Source of the DNA: Spirosoma telluris
GTDB lineage: Bacteria; Bacteroidota; Bacteroidia; Cytophagales; Spirosomataceae
Assembly (NCBI GenBank): GCA_003259005.1
Contig: QLII01000001.1
Location: 6,625,001-6,689,000 of the forward strand
DNA length: 64,000 bases
Direction: 5' to 3'
Shown here: positions 54,793-63,172 of the stretch, piece by piece
Layout: each line of letters starts with the position of its first letter
Numbering within the stretch: the first letter of the stretch is position 1
The notes under the pieces: generated by a model
The model's input: only the letters and a program-made list of their open reading frames with translations
Database searches by the model: none
What the model was told of the DNA's origin: nothing
Program-made: the position numbers and the translations under genes

Positions 54793-55872
54793 ATGAAATT
54801 CTTTGTTTCACTTCTCCTGATAACTGTCTCATTTCTGGCTTCTGCCCAATCGGTCAAAAAAGGCCAGCCTCTCGAAATCCTCTTTATTGCTGCTGCGCAT
54901 GATTACGGTGCTAAGCCCGTTGAAGATTTCACGTACGCAATCAATAAAGCGCTGGCCTTTAAACCAGATGCCGTATTTGGTGAAAACCTTTCGCCCGAAG
55001 ATTATGATGCTCTGGACCGCCACTGGAATAAAGAAGCCATTGATAAACGGCTGGCCTATCTGACCAAACTGGGTTATCCCGTACCGAAACATCCGCAGGC
55101 TTTCATCGCCCGTCAATATAAGCTACTTCGTAAATACCCTAATTACCATCAGGAGCGAATGAAACTGGCCCACGCCTTATTCATGACGCATGATTTCGGG
55201 AATGCTTCCTATCAGTTTTACCTGCTCGACAAGATGCGACCAGCGTTTGGGGCCGAAGAAGTAGCTGCGTTTACCCGCATACTCGGTCCGGTTGATTCCC
55301 TGAAAAATGTTGGCTTTCGGCGCACAAATGAATATTATAACATTTTCCACCCGATTGCTCAGACGCTGAAACTGGAAAAAATTATGCCGATGGACTGTCA
55401 GAAGTACAACACGCCCTGGAGTGCCGCCTGGGAAAAAACAGACTCGCTTTACAAAATTTTTGAAAAGTCGATTGAAGCCGATACCAACTCCGCCGATTAT
55501 CGGACGTACCAGAAACTGGTGAATGAAAACAATGCGCTCCAACGATTACTAAATAAGGCTAATCAGGCCGGGAAATCGACGGAATTCCTGAACACGGTCG
55601 AATGGGACAAATACACCGATTTTGGTAATTTCTATGGTAATCGGTATTTGTTTGGGCTGAAGGGATTTCCTGAAAATGGCGTGCGTGACATGCTAAAATA
55701 CTGGACACTTCGGAATGAGGGTATGTGCCAGAATATTGTCAATCGTGCCCGGCAACTAGGAGCAAAGCGCGTTGTTGTTGGGGTAGGTGCTTCGCATAGA
55801 GAGTTGATGGTGAGTATATTAAAAGCCATGCCTGGCGTAACCGTGTATACACTGAACGAGTATCATCCCTAG
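54793..55872 (+). CDS. DUF5694 (TraB-like) secreted protein
   Basis: The ATG at 54793 (MKFFVSLLLITVSFLASAQ) gives a signal peptide and 359 residues; an in-frame Met 12 codons up lacks this character. The C-terminal part (ARQLGAKRVVVGVGASHREL) and the early PDAVFGENLSPEDYDAL resemble DUF5694, a distant relative of TraB/TIKI-type fold proteins. Those proteins may be metalloproteases, but I cannot assign catalytic residues. It is divergent from the LytS/LytTR operon and is a possible target of it. Confidence 0.8.
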   Translation: MKFFVSLLLITVSFLASAQSVKKGQPLEILFIAAAHDYGAKPVEDFTYAINKALAFKPDAVFGENLSPEDYDALDRHWNKEAIDKRLAYLTKLGYPVPKHPQAFIARQYKLLRKYPNYHQERMKLAHALFMTHDFGNASYQFYLLDKMRPAFGAEEVAAFTRILGPVDSLKNVGFRRTNEYYNIFHPIAQTLKLEKIMPMDCQKYNTPWSAAWEKTDSLYKIFEKSIEADTNSADYRTYQKLVNENNALQRLLNKANQAGKSTEFLNTVEWDKYTDFGNFYGNRYLFGLKGFPENGVRDMLKYWTLRNEGMCQNIVNRARQLGAKRVVVGVGASHRELMVSILKAMPGVTVYTLNEYHP

Positions 55873-55899
55873 TAATGGTCTTGGTGGCTCGGCCAATTG

Positions 55900-55960
55900 G
55901 ATTCTTTGGATTCTGTAGCTTCTTTGGAGCCTCCAAAGAAGCTACAGAATCCAAAGAATC
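55900..55960. repeat. Perfect 61-bp palindrome (30-bp arms, one-base centre)
   Basis: Arms 55900-55929 and 55931-55960 are exact reverse complements with a single base between. Each arm is made of 9-base units such as GATTCTTTG. It follows the DUF5694 stop by 28 bases. Confidence 0.92.
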
Positions 55961-56086
55961 TTTTAGACTATAGGTTGTATTAATCGGTTTTATGATTTTT
56001 TAAGACCATATCCCATTTCTGGCAAACATTTCGCTATCTTCAAAACGTTATGTGAGTATACACGACACCCGTTAAGAGATCAACGA

Positions 56087-57814
56087 ATGGAGGACACCAC
56101 AAATACTGCGAATGAACTGCCGGGTCGTGAAGGTAACGATCCTAAAAATGGGATTCAAAACGATAAAGCAACGGTTCGGTTACCGATGATTTTGGGTATC
56201 ACACTGGCCGGAGGCATGCTGATTGGCGCTACCTTTTTTGGGGGTTCTAAAAGCATGAACAGCATCGGGCATGGGTACACGAAATACCGGGAAATCCTGC
56301 AACTGATTGAGAATAACTACGTCGATACGGTCAATACAGACGAGCTGGTGGATTATTCGATCACGAAAATGCTCGAAAAGCTCGACCCGCATACGGCTTA
56401 TATGAATCCGCAGGACGCTGTGGCTGCCCGGTCGCAACTAGAGGGCGGTTTCGATGGTATCGGTGTTGAGTTCAATATCTACAAAGACACCGTATATGTC
56501 GTTACGCCTTTGGCGGGCGGTCCTTCTGAGTCTGCTGGTATTTTGAGTGGCGATAAGATCATCAAGGTCGATGACAAGCCTCTGGCAGGTACCAAAATAG
56601 AAAACAGTGCTGTTTTTAAAGCCCTGCGTGGCAAACGCGGCACCGATGTTAAGCTAACCATCTTACGAAAAGGCGATAAGCAGCCGAAAGAGTTTACCAT
56701 CACCCGTGACCGGATTGCCACGTACTCGGTCGATGCAGCTTATATGATCGACGCTAAAACGGGCTATATCAAAATCAACCGCTTCTCCGAAACAACCTAC
56801 GACGAGTTCAAAACCGCGTTGGCTTCGCTTAAATCGAAAGGGATGACGCAGTTGATGATGGACCTGCGCAACAACCCCGGCGGCTATATGGATCGGGCCA
56901 CTAATATTGCCGACGAATTCATTTCGGGAAATAAACTGCTGGTCTATACCGACGGGAAAGACAATCGCTATGATCGGAAAACCTATGCGCATATTGCCGG
57001 ACAGTTTGAAGAAGGTGCGCTGGTTGTCCTCGTTGATGAAGGGAGTGCGTCGGCTTCTGAAATCGTGTCGGGTGCGTTGCAGGATCACGACCGTGCGCTG
57101 ATTGCCGGTCGGCGGTCGTTTGGCAAGGGATTGGTTCAAATGCCGGTTACGCTCTCCGACGGTTCTGAACTTCGGTTGACGATTTCGCGGTATTATACGC
57201 CCAGTGGGCGGAGTATTCAGAAACCCTACGTACCTGGTCACGAGGGAGACTATGAAAAAGACCTCGAATTACGCTCGAAACGGGGTGAATACTACATCGC
57301 CGATTCCATCAAAAACGACCCTAAACTAAAATTCAAGACCGATGGTGGTCGGGTTGTATATGGCGGAGGAGGTATTACGCCTGACTATTTCATTCCACGC
57401 GATTCGACCTGGCAGACGTCCTATTTAGTACAGCTCTATGGTAAAAATATTATTCGTGAGTACGCCATGGAGTATGCCAATGACAATCGGAAGAAACTGG
57501 AAAAAATGCCGTTCGATGAGTTCAATCGCACGGTTAACCTTACCGATGAGCAGATGAATCAGTTGGTGAAAATTGCAACCAACGAAGGCATTAAGTTCAA
57601 CGAGAAGGAGTTTAACCGCTCGAAAAACTACATCCGAAACCAGATAAAAGCCCTGGTAGCGCGGTCAGTTTTCCAGAAAAATAACAAAGCTGGCCAGAAT
57701 AATGAGTTCTTCCGCGTCATCAGCCAGAGCGACGACACCTTCCAGAAGGCGCTAAAATTGTTTGATCGGGCCGACAAACTCGAACACGGCACGATGTCGT
57801 ATAATCAGAAGTAG
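56087..57814 (+). CDS. S41-family C-terminal processing peptidase (CtpA-like)
   Basis: This is a 575-residue protein. After a disordered N-terminus comes one transmembrane helix (LPMILGITLAGGMLIGATFF, about 31-50). Next are a PDZ domain (about 110-200; GIGVEFNIYKDTVYVVTPLA) and the S41 catalytic core with Ser in VDEGSASASEIVSGAL and Lys in RRSFGKGLVQ (Ser-Lys dyad). A C-terminal domain of about 200 residues, typical of Bacteroidota members, ends the protein. It cleaves C-terminal tails of envelope proteins in the periplasm, in the manner of CtpA/Prc. It stands alone. Confidence 0.92.
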   Translation: MEDTTNTANELPGREGNDPKNGIQNDKATVRLPMILGITLAGGMLIGATFFGGSKSMNSIGHGYTKYREILQLIENNYVDTVNTDELVDYSITKMLEKLDPHTAYMNPQDAVAARSQLEGGFDGIGVEFNIYKDTVYVVTPLAGGPSESAGILSGDKIIKVDDKPLAGTKIENSAVFKALRGKRGTDVKLTILRKGDKQPKEFTITRDRIATYSVDAAYMIDAKTGYIKINRFSETTYDEFKTALASLKSKGMTQLMMDLRNNPGGYMDRATNIADEFISGNKLLVYTDGKDNRYDRKTYAHIAGQFEEGALVVLVDEGSASASEIVSGALQDHDRALIAGRRSFGKGLVQMPVTLSDGSELRLTISRYYTPSGRSIQKPYVPGHEGDYEKDLELRSKRGEYYIADSIKNDPKLKFKTDGGRVVYGGGGITPDYFIPRDSTWQTSYLVQLYGKNIIREYAMEYANDNRKKLEKMPFDEFNRTVNLTDEQMNQLVKIATNEGIKFNEKEFNRSKNYIRNQIKALVARSVFQKNNKAGQNNEFFRVISQSDDTFQKALKLFDRADKLEHGTMSYNQK

Positions 57815-57815
57815 A

Positions 57816-57893
57816 GGAGAAAGGAGGAGAGGGAGAGAAGGGACGAAAGGAAACTAGTTATCCCCTTCTTTCTCTCCCTCTCCTCCTTTCTCC
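57816..57893. repeat. Inverted repeat, 23-bp perfect purine/pyrimidine arms
   Basis: The left arm 57816-57838 is pure purine and the right arm 57871-57893 pure pyrimidine; they are exact reverse complements. It begins two bases after the S41 stop and ends just before the stop of the convergent gene. Confidence 0.88.
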
Positions 57894-57895
57894 CT

Positions 57896-58345
57896 TTACT
57901 CCTTCCTCCTTTTCGAGAACTGATACACCAGTCCCAGGAACGATTGCAAATTCCCGGTTTTGAAATCCTTACGTGAATAAGGTGCTATTTCGAAGGCAAT
58001 GCGCAGGTTGGGCATAAATGTCAGCGGTTTAATCCGGGCACCAACATGCAGCGAATACCCCTCCAGAATATCGCGATCATCGATTCCATTGAGTGCATTA
58101 AAGCGGACCCCCAGGCCCGTATAGATATTTACCTGAGATTTTCGGGACACATTGACCATTGGGCATAACGTGGTACTGAGTGAGCCAAAAACAGTATTAG
58201 TTTGCAGGCGACCGTCGAACCAGAAGACGCGGTCGGCGTTGGAGCTAACCGTAACGACGTTATTGAATGGATAATAAGCCACCGATGCCTGGCCGAAGGT
58301 AGATAGCGTGACGCCTAGCAGAAAAATAGTCAATGCGTGTTTCAT
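57896..58345 (-). CDS. Small secreted beta-barrel-like protein, unknown
   Basis: The ATG at 58345 (MKHALTIFLLGVTLSTFGQ) gives a signal peptide and 149 residues. The rest is beta-rich with alternating hydrophobic residues (YTGLGVRFNALNGID; YSLHVGARIKPLTFMPNLRI) and an ending LGLVYQFSKRRKE typical of small outer-membrane beta barrels. No family is recognised. It is convergent with the S41 protease gene. Confidence 0.65.
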   Translation of the reverse strand: MKHALTIFLLGVTLSTFGQASVAYYPFNNVVTVSSNADRVFWFDGRLQTNTVFGSLSTTLCPMVNVSRKSQVNIYTGLGVRFNALNGIDDRDILEGYSLHVGARIKPLTFMPNLRIAFEIAPYSRKDFKTGNLQSFLGLVYQFSKRRKE

Positions 58346-58539
58346 AGGGCAAATCAACAACTTTATCAGGCATAAAAAAACCATACAAGCGGTAAAACGA
58401 CTGTCCGGTTTTTAGGCAAAGTAGTGCCTGTCAATAAAAGAATCCGTTGGTGAATGATTGGCCGCAGGATTAACTTGTACTCGTTGGTCTTGTTTTCTTC
58501 GTACCTTTACAACCCTTTCTTGCTAACTATTTACTGAAA

Positions 58540-59382
58540 ATGTCCTGGTTCGTCCGAAAAGATAAAGGTATTCAGACCCCAACCGAAATGAAACGGGAAG
58601 CTCCCGATGGGTTGTGGTATCAATGTCCGAACTGTAAAAAAGCCATGCAGACGCGGGAGCATAAACTCAACGCGTATACCTGCATCCATTGCAACTATCA
58701 CGAGAAAATTGGGTCCGAAGCGTATTTTTCGATCCTGTTCGATGACAATGAGTTTACAGAACTCGATGCGAACATGCAGTCGGCTGACCCCCTAAATTTT
58801 GTTGATACAAAACCTTATCCGGCTCGGGTAAAGGCTACCATCGAGAAAACAGGATTGAAAGATGCGGTTCGGACGGCTTATGGCCCGATGAATGGACTGA
58901 CCGTAACCATGGCTGTCATGGACTTCAACTTCATTGGGGGCTCTATGGGCTCGGTGGTGGGCGAAAAGATTGCTCGTGCCATTGAGCACGCTATCAAGAA
59001 TAAGACACCCTTTCTGATGATTTCCAAGTCGGGCGGTGCGCGGATGATGGAGGCTGGTTTCTCGCTGATGCAAATGGCCAAAACGTCGGCCAAACTAGCG
59101 CTGCTGGACCGGGCTAAACTACCCTATGTGTCGCTGCTGACCGATCCAACAACAGGGGGCGTTACGGCATCCTACGCCATGTTAGGCGATTTTAATATTG
59201 CCGAGCCAGAATCATTGATTGGTTTTGCCGGGCCGCGCGTCATTCGGGAAACCATTGGTAAAGACCTGCCTAAAGGCTTTCAGAGTGCCGAGTTCGTACT
59301 CGATCACGGCTTTTTAGACTTCATCGTCGATCGGAAAGATTTGAAAGATAAACTAGTGACGTTGTTTAAGATGCTGCTGTAA
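58540..59382 (+). CDS. accD: Acetyl-CoA carboxylase carboxyltransferase subunit beta
   Basis: This is a 280-residue protein with the four-cysteine zinc ribbon Cys29, Cys32, Cys48, Cys51 (CPNC and CIHC). The carboxyltransferase core includes NFIGGSMGSVVGEKIARA, SKSGGARMMEAGFSLMQ and LTDPTTGGVTASYAMLGD. Together with AccA it transfers the carboxyl group from biotin to acetyl-CoA to make malonyl-CoA for fatty-acid synthesis. A near match to a Bacteroidota promoter (TACCTTTA) lies about 40 bases before the start. accA is not adjacent. Confidence 0.95.
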   Translation: MSWFVRKDKGIQTPTEMKREAPDGLWYQCPNCKKAMQTREHKLNAYTCIHCNYHEKIGSEAYFSILFDDNEFTELDANMQSADPLNFVDTKPYPARVKATIEKTGLKDAVRTAYGPMNGLTVTMAVMDFNFIGGSMGSVVGEKIARAIEHAIKNKTPFLMISKSGGARMMEAGFSLMQMAKTSAKLALLDRAKLPYVSLLTDPTTGGVTASYAMLGDFNIAEPESLIGFAGPRVIRETIGKDLPKGFQSAEFVLDHGFLDFIVDRKDLKDKLVTLFKMLL

Positions 59383-59383
59383 T

Positions 59384-59455
59384 TAATGAATAATGGGTAA
59401 TGAATAATGCATAATGCTTGTCCATTGTCCATTATTCATTACCCATTATTCATTA
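59384..59455. repeat. Inverted repeat of the ATAATG class, 26-bp perfect arms
   Basis: Arms 59384-59409 and 59430-59455 are exact reverse complements around 20 bases. The left arm has no C and is a tandem of 7-base units (TAATGAA or TAATGGG). It starts at the accD stop and ends five bases before the radical SAM start. Confidence 0.92.
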
Positions 59456-59459
59456 GCTC

Positions 59460-60437
59460 ATGCGCCTTGTCTCCCATCCTGTTCTTTGCAATTACTATCT
59501 GACTTACCGCTGCAATGCGAGCTGTAGTTTTTGCGACATCTGGGAGCGGCCTTCCCCTTATGTGACGCTTGAGAATGCGCGTCAGAACCTGCGCGACCTC
59601 AAGAAATTAGGCGTCCGGGTTATTGATTTTACTGGGGGCGAGCCCTTGTTGCATCGCCAACTCCCCGAACTACTACGCGAAGCCAAACAACTCGGCCTCA
59701 TCACCACTGTTACGACAAACGCGTTGCTATATCCTAAACAGGCCGAAAAACTGCGCGGGTTGGTGGACATGCTGCATTTCTCGCTCGATTCGCCGGTGGC
59801 TGAGGAGCATGACCAGTCGCGGGGTGTAACGTGCTTCGATAAGGTCATGGAGTCTATCACCATTGCCCGGCAACTGGGCGAACGACCCGATATTCTGTTT
59901 ACCGTATTTGAACACAACGTTCAGAATATCAGGCAAATGCATGAGGAAATTTGCCTGCCAAACGACCTGGTGCTTATTCTGAACCCGGTGTTCGAGTACA
60001 ACACCGTAGAAACCGGCGACCGATTTTCGGAGGTTACTCTTCAGCAACTGTCGGGCTGGGGTAAGCAGAAAAACGTTTACCTGAACGATGGATTTATTCA
60101 GCTTCGGCGTGACGGCGGTAATCATGTCGACGATCCAATTTGCCGGGCGGCCAGTACCACAATCGTTATCTCTCCCGAAAATAAACTGGTACTGCCCTGT
60201 TACCATCTGGGCCTGAAAGAGTTTGGAATTGACAACAATCTGTACGAACTCTACCACTCCAACGAAGTTCAGAAATTAGTCGCCTTAGAGGGCCGTTTGC
60301 CCGCTTGCGAAGGATGTGCTATAAACTGCTATATGCAGCCTTCCTTTGCGGTCGACATCACTAAATATTTCTGGCGATCGCTGCCCAGTACGCTCAAATA
60401 CAATTGGATGAAAGGTACCTGGAAGCAGTTGTTTTAG
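59460..60437 (+). CDS. Radical SAM protein (SPASM-like C-terminus)
   Basis: This is a 325-residue protein. The cluster-binding cysteines are Cys18, Cys22 and Cys25 (CNASCSFC), followed by GGEPLL and TTNALL of the AdoMet barrel. The C-terminal part has more cysteines (VLPCYHLGLKEF; LPACEGCAINCYM), which suggests an extra iron-sulfur cluster as in SPASM or Twitch domains. Relatives in Bacteroidota modify peptides, cofactors or lipids; the substrate is not evident and no precursor peptide is seen nearby. The gene ends three bases before a 79-bp palindrome. Confidence 0.88.
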   Translation: MRLVSHPVLCNYYLTYRCNASCSFCDIWERPSPYVTLENARQNLRDLKKLGVRVIDFTGGEPLLHRQLPELLREAKQLGLITTVTTNALLYPKQAEKLRGLVDMLHFSLDSPVAEEHDQSRGVTCFDKVMESITIARQLGERPDILFTVFEHNVQNIRQMHEEICLPNDLVLILNPVFEYNTVETGDRFSEVTLQQLSGWGKQKNVYLNDGFIQLRRDGGNHVDDPICRAASTTIVISPENKLVLPCYHLGLKEFGIDNNLYELYHSNEVQKLVALEGRLPACEGCAINCYMQPSFAVDITKYFWRSLPSTLKYNWMKGTWKQLF

Positions 60438-60439
60438 TT

Positions 60440-60518
60440 GTTAAGAGGTAATTTAGTTACTTAGACATGCCATATCTTAAAGATATGGCATGTCTAAGTA
60501 ACTAAATTACCTCTTAAC
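60440..60518. repeat. Perfect 79-bp palindrome (39-bp arms, one-base centre)
   Basis: Arms 60440-60478 and 60480-60518 are exact reverse complements with one base between. The right arm contains the stop codon and last codon of the convergent T9SS cargo gene. This is the longest perfect inverted repeat in the window. Confidence 0.95.
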
Positions 60519-61629
60519 GTTTCACAATCTTCCGCGATAATGACCGATTATCAATAATCGCTCGGATCAGATAAATACCAGGCTTCAGCGAGTCCATATT
60601 GATAAGTTGTTCGTGTTGTCGTGCGGCCTGGTTAAATGTTAGTTCATGTAGTTTTCGACCATTTACATCCAATAGCTCTACAGCAGCCCTGGTTGGATTA
60701 CTGGTTTGAATGATCACCTGCAAGCGATCATCTACCGGACTGGGGAAGGTTGTAAGTGTCAGGTCGGAGTCGGCATACGGAGCTGTGCCGGTAACAATGT
60801 AATCAAACTCAACTCTGGCAGGTTCATAGGGCGGAATGGGCGTAGGAGAGCTGGGCAAATCGTCAACTGTCAGGGTGATTTCCTGTGTTGTCTGGCTGAT
60901 TAGAAGACCGTTGCGGTACTCCTGTATCGTTACGGCAATACTATAATTACCAACTTCAGTAGGTGTATCCCATACCAGTTTGCCGGAACGGTTATTGAGC
61001 TTGAATGTTCCTTTACGCGCTACATCATTGGGAAACTGATAGGAGGTAACTGACTGATTGCTGCATGAACTCGTGCTAGTAGAGGATTTTGCTAAATTGT
61101 ATAGTAGACTGTCTCCCTCTGCATCTGTGGCTTTAAAGTCAAGCGTTAGCCGCTGATTAACCCCAGCCCGAAACGTGGATGAAGGAAAGCCAGGTGTTGG
61201 CGTTTGATTTGCACGGGCTATATTCGTTGTGAACGTAGTGGTCAGAGTAAAGGGCTGGCTATCGGCATTCACTATGTTTTTAACAATCGTTCGGTTAGGC
61301 ACCGTAACTAGTACAGTGTAGGTATTCGGTGCGGGATAGGTGTGTATAACCGTATAACTATTGACACTCGTAGCTCTGTCTGCCATGTATACCCGGCTTT
61401 GCCGATACGCAATACTACTCGTGCCATCGCCAAAACAGATTGTAAAGGAGTCTGCCTGATCGGAAGCCTGTTTGCCCGATCCTTCGTTCATGTAGAGTGT
61501 TGCTGTTACTTCATACGTGAGTGTTGCCCCTGCCACTGGTTTCACCTGAACATAACCGCCGATTAAATGGGAGGCCTGGGCTAGTTGACTAGTCAGGAAT
61601 GTTATCAATAGAAGCAGAAACGTTTTCAT
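60514..61629 (-). CDS. Secreted cargo protein with type IX sorting tail
   Basis: The encoded protein has 371 residues with a signal peptide (MKTFLLLLITFLTSQLAQAS). A HLIGGYVQVKPVAGATLTYE opening is typical of large Bacteroidota surface proteins. PKD- and cadherin-like beta domains follow (about 30-280), and a C-terminal T9SS type A sorting domain ends it (FPSPVDDRLQVIIQT; GIYLIRAIIDNRSLSRKIVKR). It should cross the outer membrane through the type IX system and be released or anchored at the surface. Its last codons lie inside the 79-bp palindrome. Confidence 0.88.
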   Translation of the reverse strand: MKTFLLLLITFLTSQLAQASHLIGGYVQVKPVAGATLTYEVTATLYMNEGSGKQASDQADSFTICFGDGTSSIAYRQSRVYMADRATSVNSYTVIHTYPAPNTYTVLVTVPNRTIVKNIVNADSQPFTLTTTFTTNIARANQTPTPGFPSSTFRAGVNQRLTLDFKATDAEGDSLLYNLAKSSTSTSSCSNQSVTSYQFPNDVARKGTFKLNNRSGKLVWDTPTEVGNYSIAVTIQEYRNGLLISQTTQEITLTVDDLPSSPTPIPPYEPARVEFDYIVTGTAPYADSDLTLTTFPSPVDDRLQVIIQTSNPTRAAVELLDVNGRKLHELTFNQAARQHEQLINMDSLKPGIYLIRAIIDNRSLSRKIVKR

Positions 61630-61741
61630 AAGCAGGAAAGGAAAAAAGGATAGCTGGTTTTTCTAGCTAACTGTAAATGGTCAAATAGCCATATACTTAT
61701 TTCTAAAGATTTCGTTAACGGTATTTCCGTACCTTGCTGCT

Positions 61742-62560
61742 ATGCTGTACACCGCTGATCAAACAACTCAACTACCTCCCGATGGCTTCCGGTATTTGCG
61801 TATTGAGCTTACCGACCACGTTCTGACCATTACCCTGAACCGCCCCGAAAAAAAGAACGCTCTCAACCCATCCATGCTGGCCGAACTAGCCTTTTCGCTG
61901 GCATATGCTCAGTATACAACCGACGTTTGGCTGGTTGTACTAGCGGCTTCGGGCGATACATTCTGCGCCGGTATGGATTTAAAAAGCTTATCGTCTGGTG
62001 ATTCAGAAGGTACTGTTGTTCCAGAACCTTCGGGGCCAGTTCGGTTGGGCGAGTTAATGGCGGAGCTTCATAAGCCGTGTATTGCACGGGTTCAGGGACC
62101 CGTGTATGCAGGTGGGTTTCTGCTAGTAGGAGGAAGCACCTATGTTGTCGCGGCTGAGTCGGCAACATTCAGTTTGCCTGAAGTAAAGCGCGGTTTATTC
62201 CCGTTTCAGGTGCTGGCCGTTCTGCTAGATATTATGCCCGCCCGAACGGCCCTTGACCTCTGCCTTCGTGCCCGCACACTCTCGGCTGCGGAGGCATTCT
62301 CAATTGGGTTAGTAACGCAGGTTGTGCCCTCCCATGAGTTGGATCATGCCATTGCGCAACTCACGGATGAACTGAAACAGTTCTCTCCAATGGCTATGCA
62401 AGCTGGATTAGAAGCTTATCAGCAATTAAAACACCTGCCATCCGAGGAACAGCAGGCGTTTTTATACGAGCAATTTGTGAAACTTCAACAAACATCCGAC
62501 GCCAAAGAAGGCATGGCCGCTTTTCTGGAAAAACGAAAACCGAAGTGGGGTGGGGAATAA
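61742..62560 (+). CDS. Enoyl-CoA hydratase/isomerase family protein
   Basis: This is a 272-residue crotonase. LTITLNRPEKKNALNPSM and the oxyanion-hole segment SGDTFCAGMDLKSL are present, with RVQGPVYAGGFLLVGGSTYV and FSLPEVKRGLFPFQVLAVLL for the second hole. One usual catalytic Glu position (in the E-x-x-G region) appears changed, so the reaction may be hydration, isomerisation or another crotonase reaction. It may work in branched-chain or aromatic degradation. It is divergent from the T9SS cargo gene. Confidence 0.85.
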   Translation: MLYTADQTTQLPPDGFRYLRIELTDHVLTITLNRPEKKNALNPSMLAELAFSLAYAQYTTDVWLVVLAASGDTFCAGMDLKSLSSGDSEGTVVPEPSGPVRLGELMAELHKPCIARVQGPVYAGGFLLVGGSTYVVAAESATFSLPEVKRGLFPFQVLAVLLDIMPARTALDLCLRARTLSAAEAFSIGLVTQVVPSHELDHAIAQLTDELKQFSPMAMQAGLEAYQQLKHLPSEEQQAFLYEQFVKLQQTSDAKEGMAAFLEKRKPKWGGE

Positions 62561-62630
62561 TGAATAATGAAACGTCTTACTCATCATCCATTTTACATTA
62601 TCCATTATTCATTTTACATTATCATTTACT
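62558..62630. repeat. Degenerate inverted repeat of the ATAATG class
   Basis: AATAATGAATAATG on the left and CATTATCCATTATTCATTTT on the right can pair imperfectly. It overlaps the enoyl-CoA hydratase stop and ends before the convergent NTF2-like stop. Confidence 0.5.
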
Positions 62631-62633
62631 AGG

Positions 62634-63104
62634 CTACGGTTTTGGTAAATCCGGGCAGTTTTCTTTCCGGCGCGTGTCGATAATGTTTTGAATCTTCCAG
62701 TTACCATTCACCTTCACAAGCGTAAAGGCATTGACACCACAGTGGCTTTTTACGTCTTTCAGGTAAAAAACATAGGGCGTCCAGGCAGTAGCCAGTTCGG
62801 CATCAATCTTGATCTCCATACCCGACAACCGCTCATCGAGCGTGAAGGCTGGGTATTTAGTAACTGAAGCCGCAAACTTGCTCATGTCTTCGTTCCGGAC
62901 AGACACCTGACCTTCTTTGTTCTTAGCAATTGATTGCAGCGTTGCGCCGGGTAAAACAGAGTTCTTGATCTGCGTAGAATCGCCCTTGCGCATGCCATCG
63001 AACATAAGCTTGATAGTGGTGCGGACGGCAGCTTCGTCCTCGCTACTTTGGGCGAAGGCGGAGACAGTTAAAAACAGACAGACTAGTAGAAGTACGAGTT
63101 TCAT
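62634..63104 (-). CDS. Secreted NTF2-like (SnoaL/DUF4440-type) protein
   Basis: The encoded protein has 156 residues with a signal peptide (MKLVLLLVCLFLTVSAFAQ). An NTF2-like cone fold is expected: AVRTTIKLMFDGMRKGDSTQ is the first helix pair and the end is AFTLVKVNGNWKIQNIIDTRR. Family members bind small ligands or act as enzymes or immunity factors, but no catalytic residues can be assigned here. It is on the same strand as xylA and 69 bases downstream of it across a terminator. Confidence 0.85.
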   Translation of the reverse strand: MKLVLLLVCLFLTVSAFAQSSEDEAAVRTTIKLMFDGMRKGDSTQIKNSVLPGATLQSIAKNKEGQVSVRNEDMSKFAASVTKYPAFTLDERLSGMEIKIDAELATAWTPYVFYLKDVKSHCGVNAFTLVKVNGNWKIQNIIDTRRKENCPDLPKP

Positions 63105-63130
63105 TTGATGTGTTGATTTCGGCTGAAAAA

Positions 63131-63162
63131 AGACCTTATAGCCGGGCCTGACTATAAGGTCT
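63131..63162. terminator. Hairpin after xylA
   Basis: Arms 63131-63141 and 63152-63162 are exact 11-base reverse complements around 10 bases, 11 bases after the xylA stop on the minus strand. Confidence 0.75.
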
Positions 63163-63172
63163 CATAAATCAG

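Noticed and set aside
28182..59455. CRISPR array
   Set aside because: The repeats are single hairpins in separate gaps, not regularly spaced direct repeats with unique spacers, and no cas gene is present.
59460..60437. RiPP maturase with a precursor peptide nearby
   Set aside because: I found no small precursor-like frame or leader-binding domain next to the radical SAM gene; its flanks are accD and a T9SS cargo gene.
1631..60518. Insertion-sequence ends or MITEs as explanation of the long inverted repeats
   Set aside because: No transposase is present, arms differ from site to site, and no target duplications are visible next to the ones I checked.
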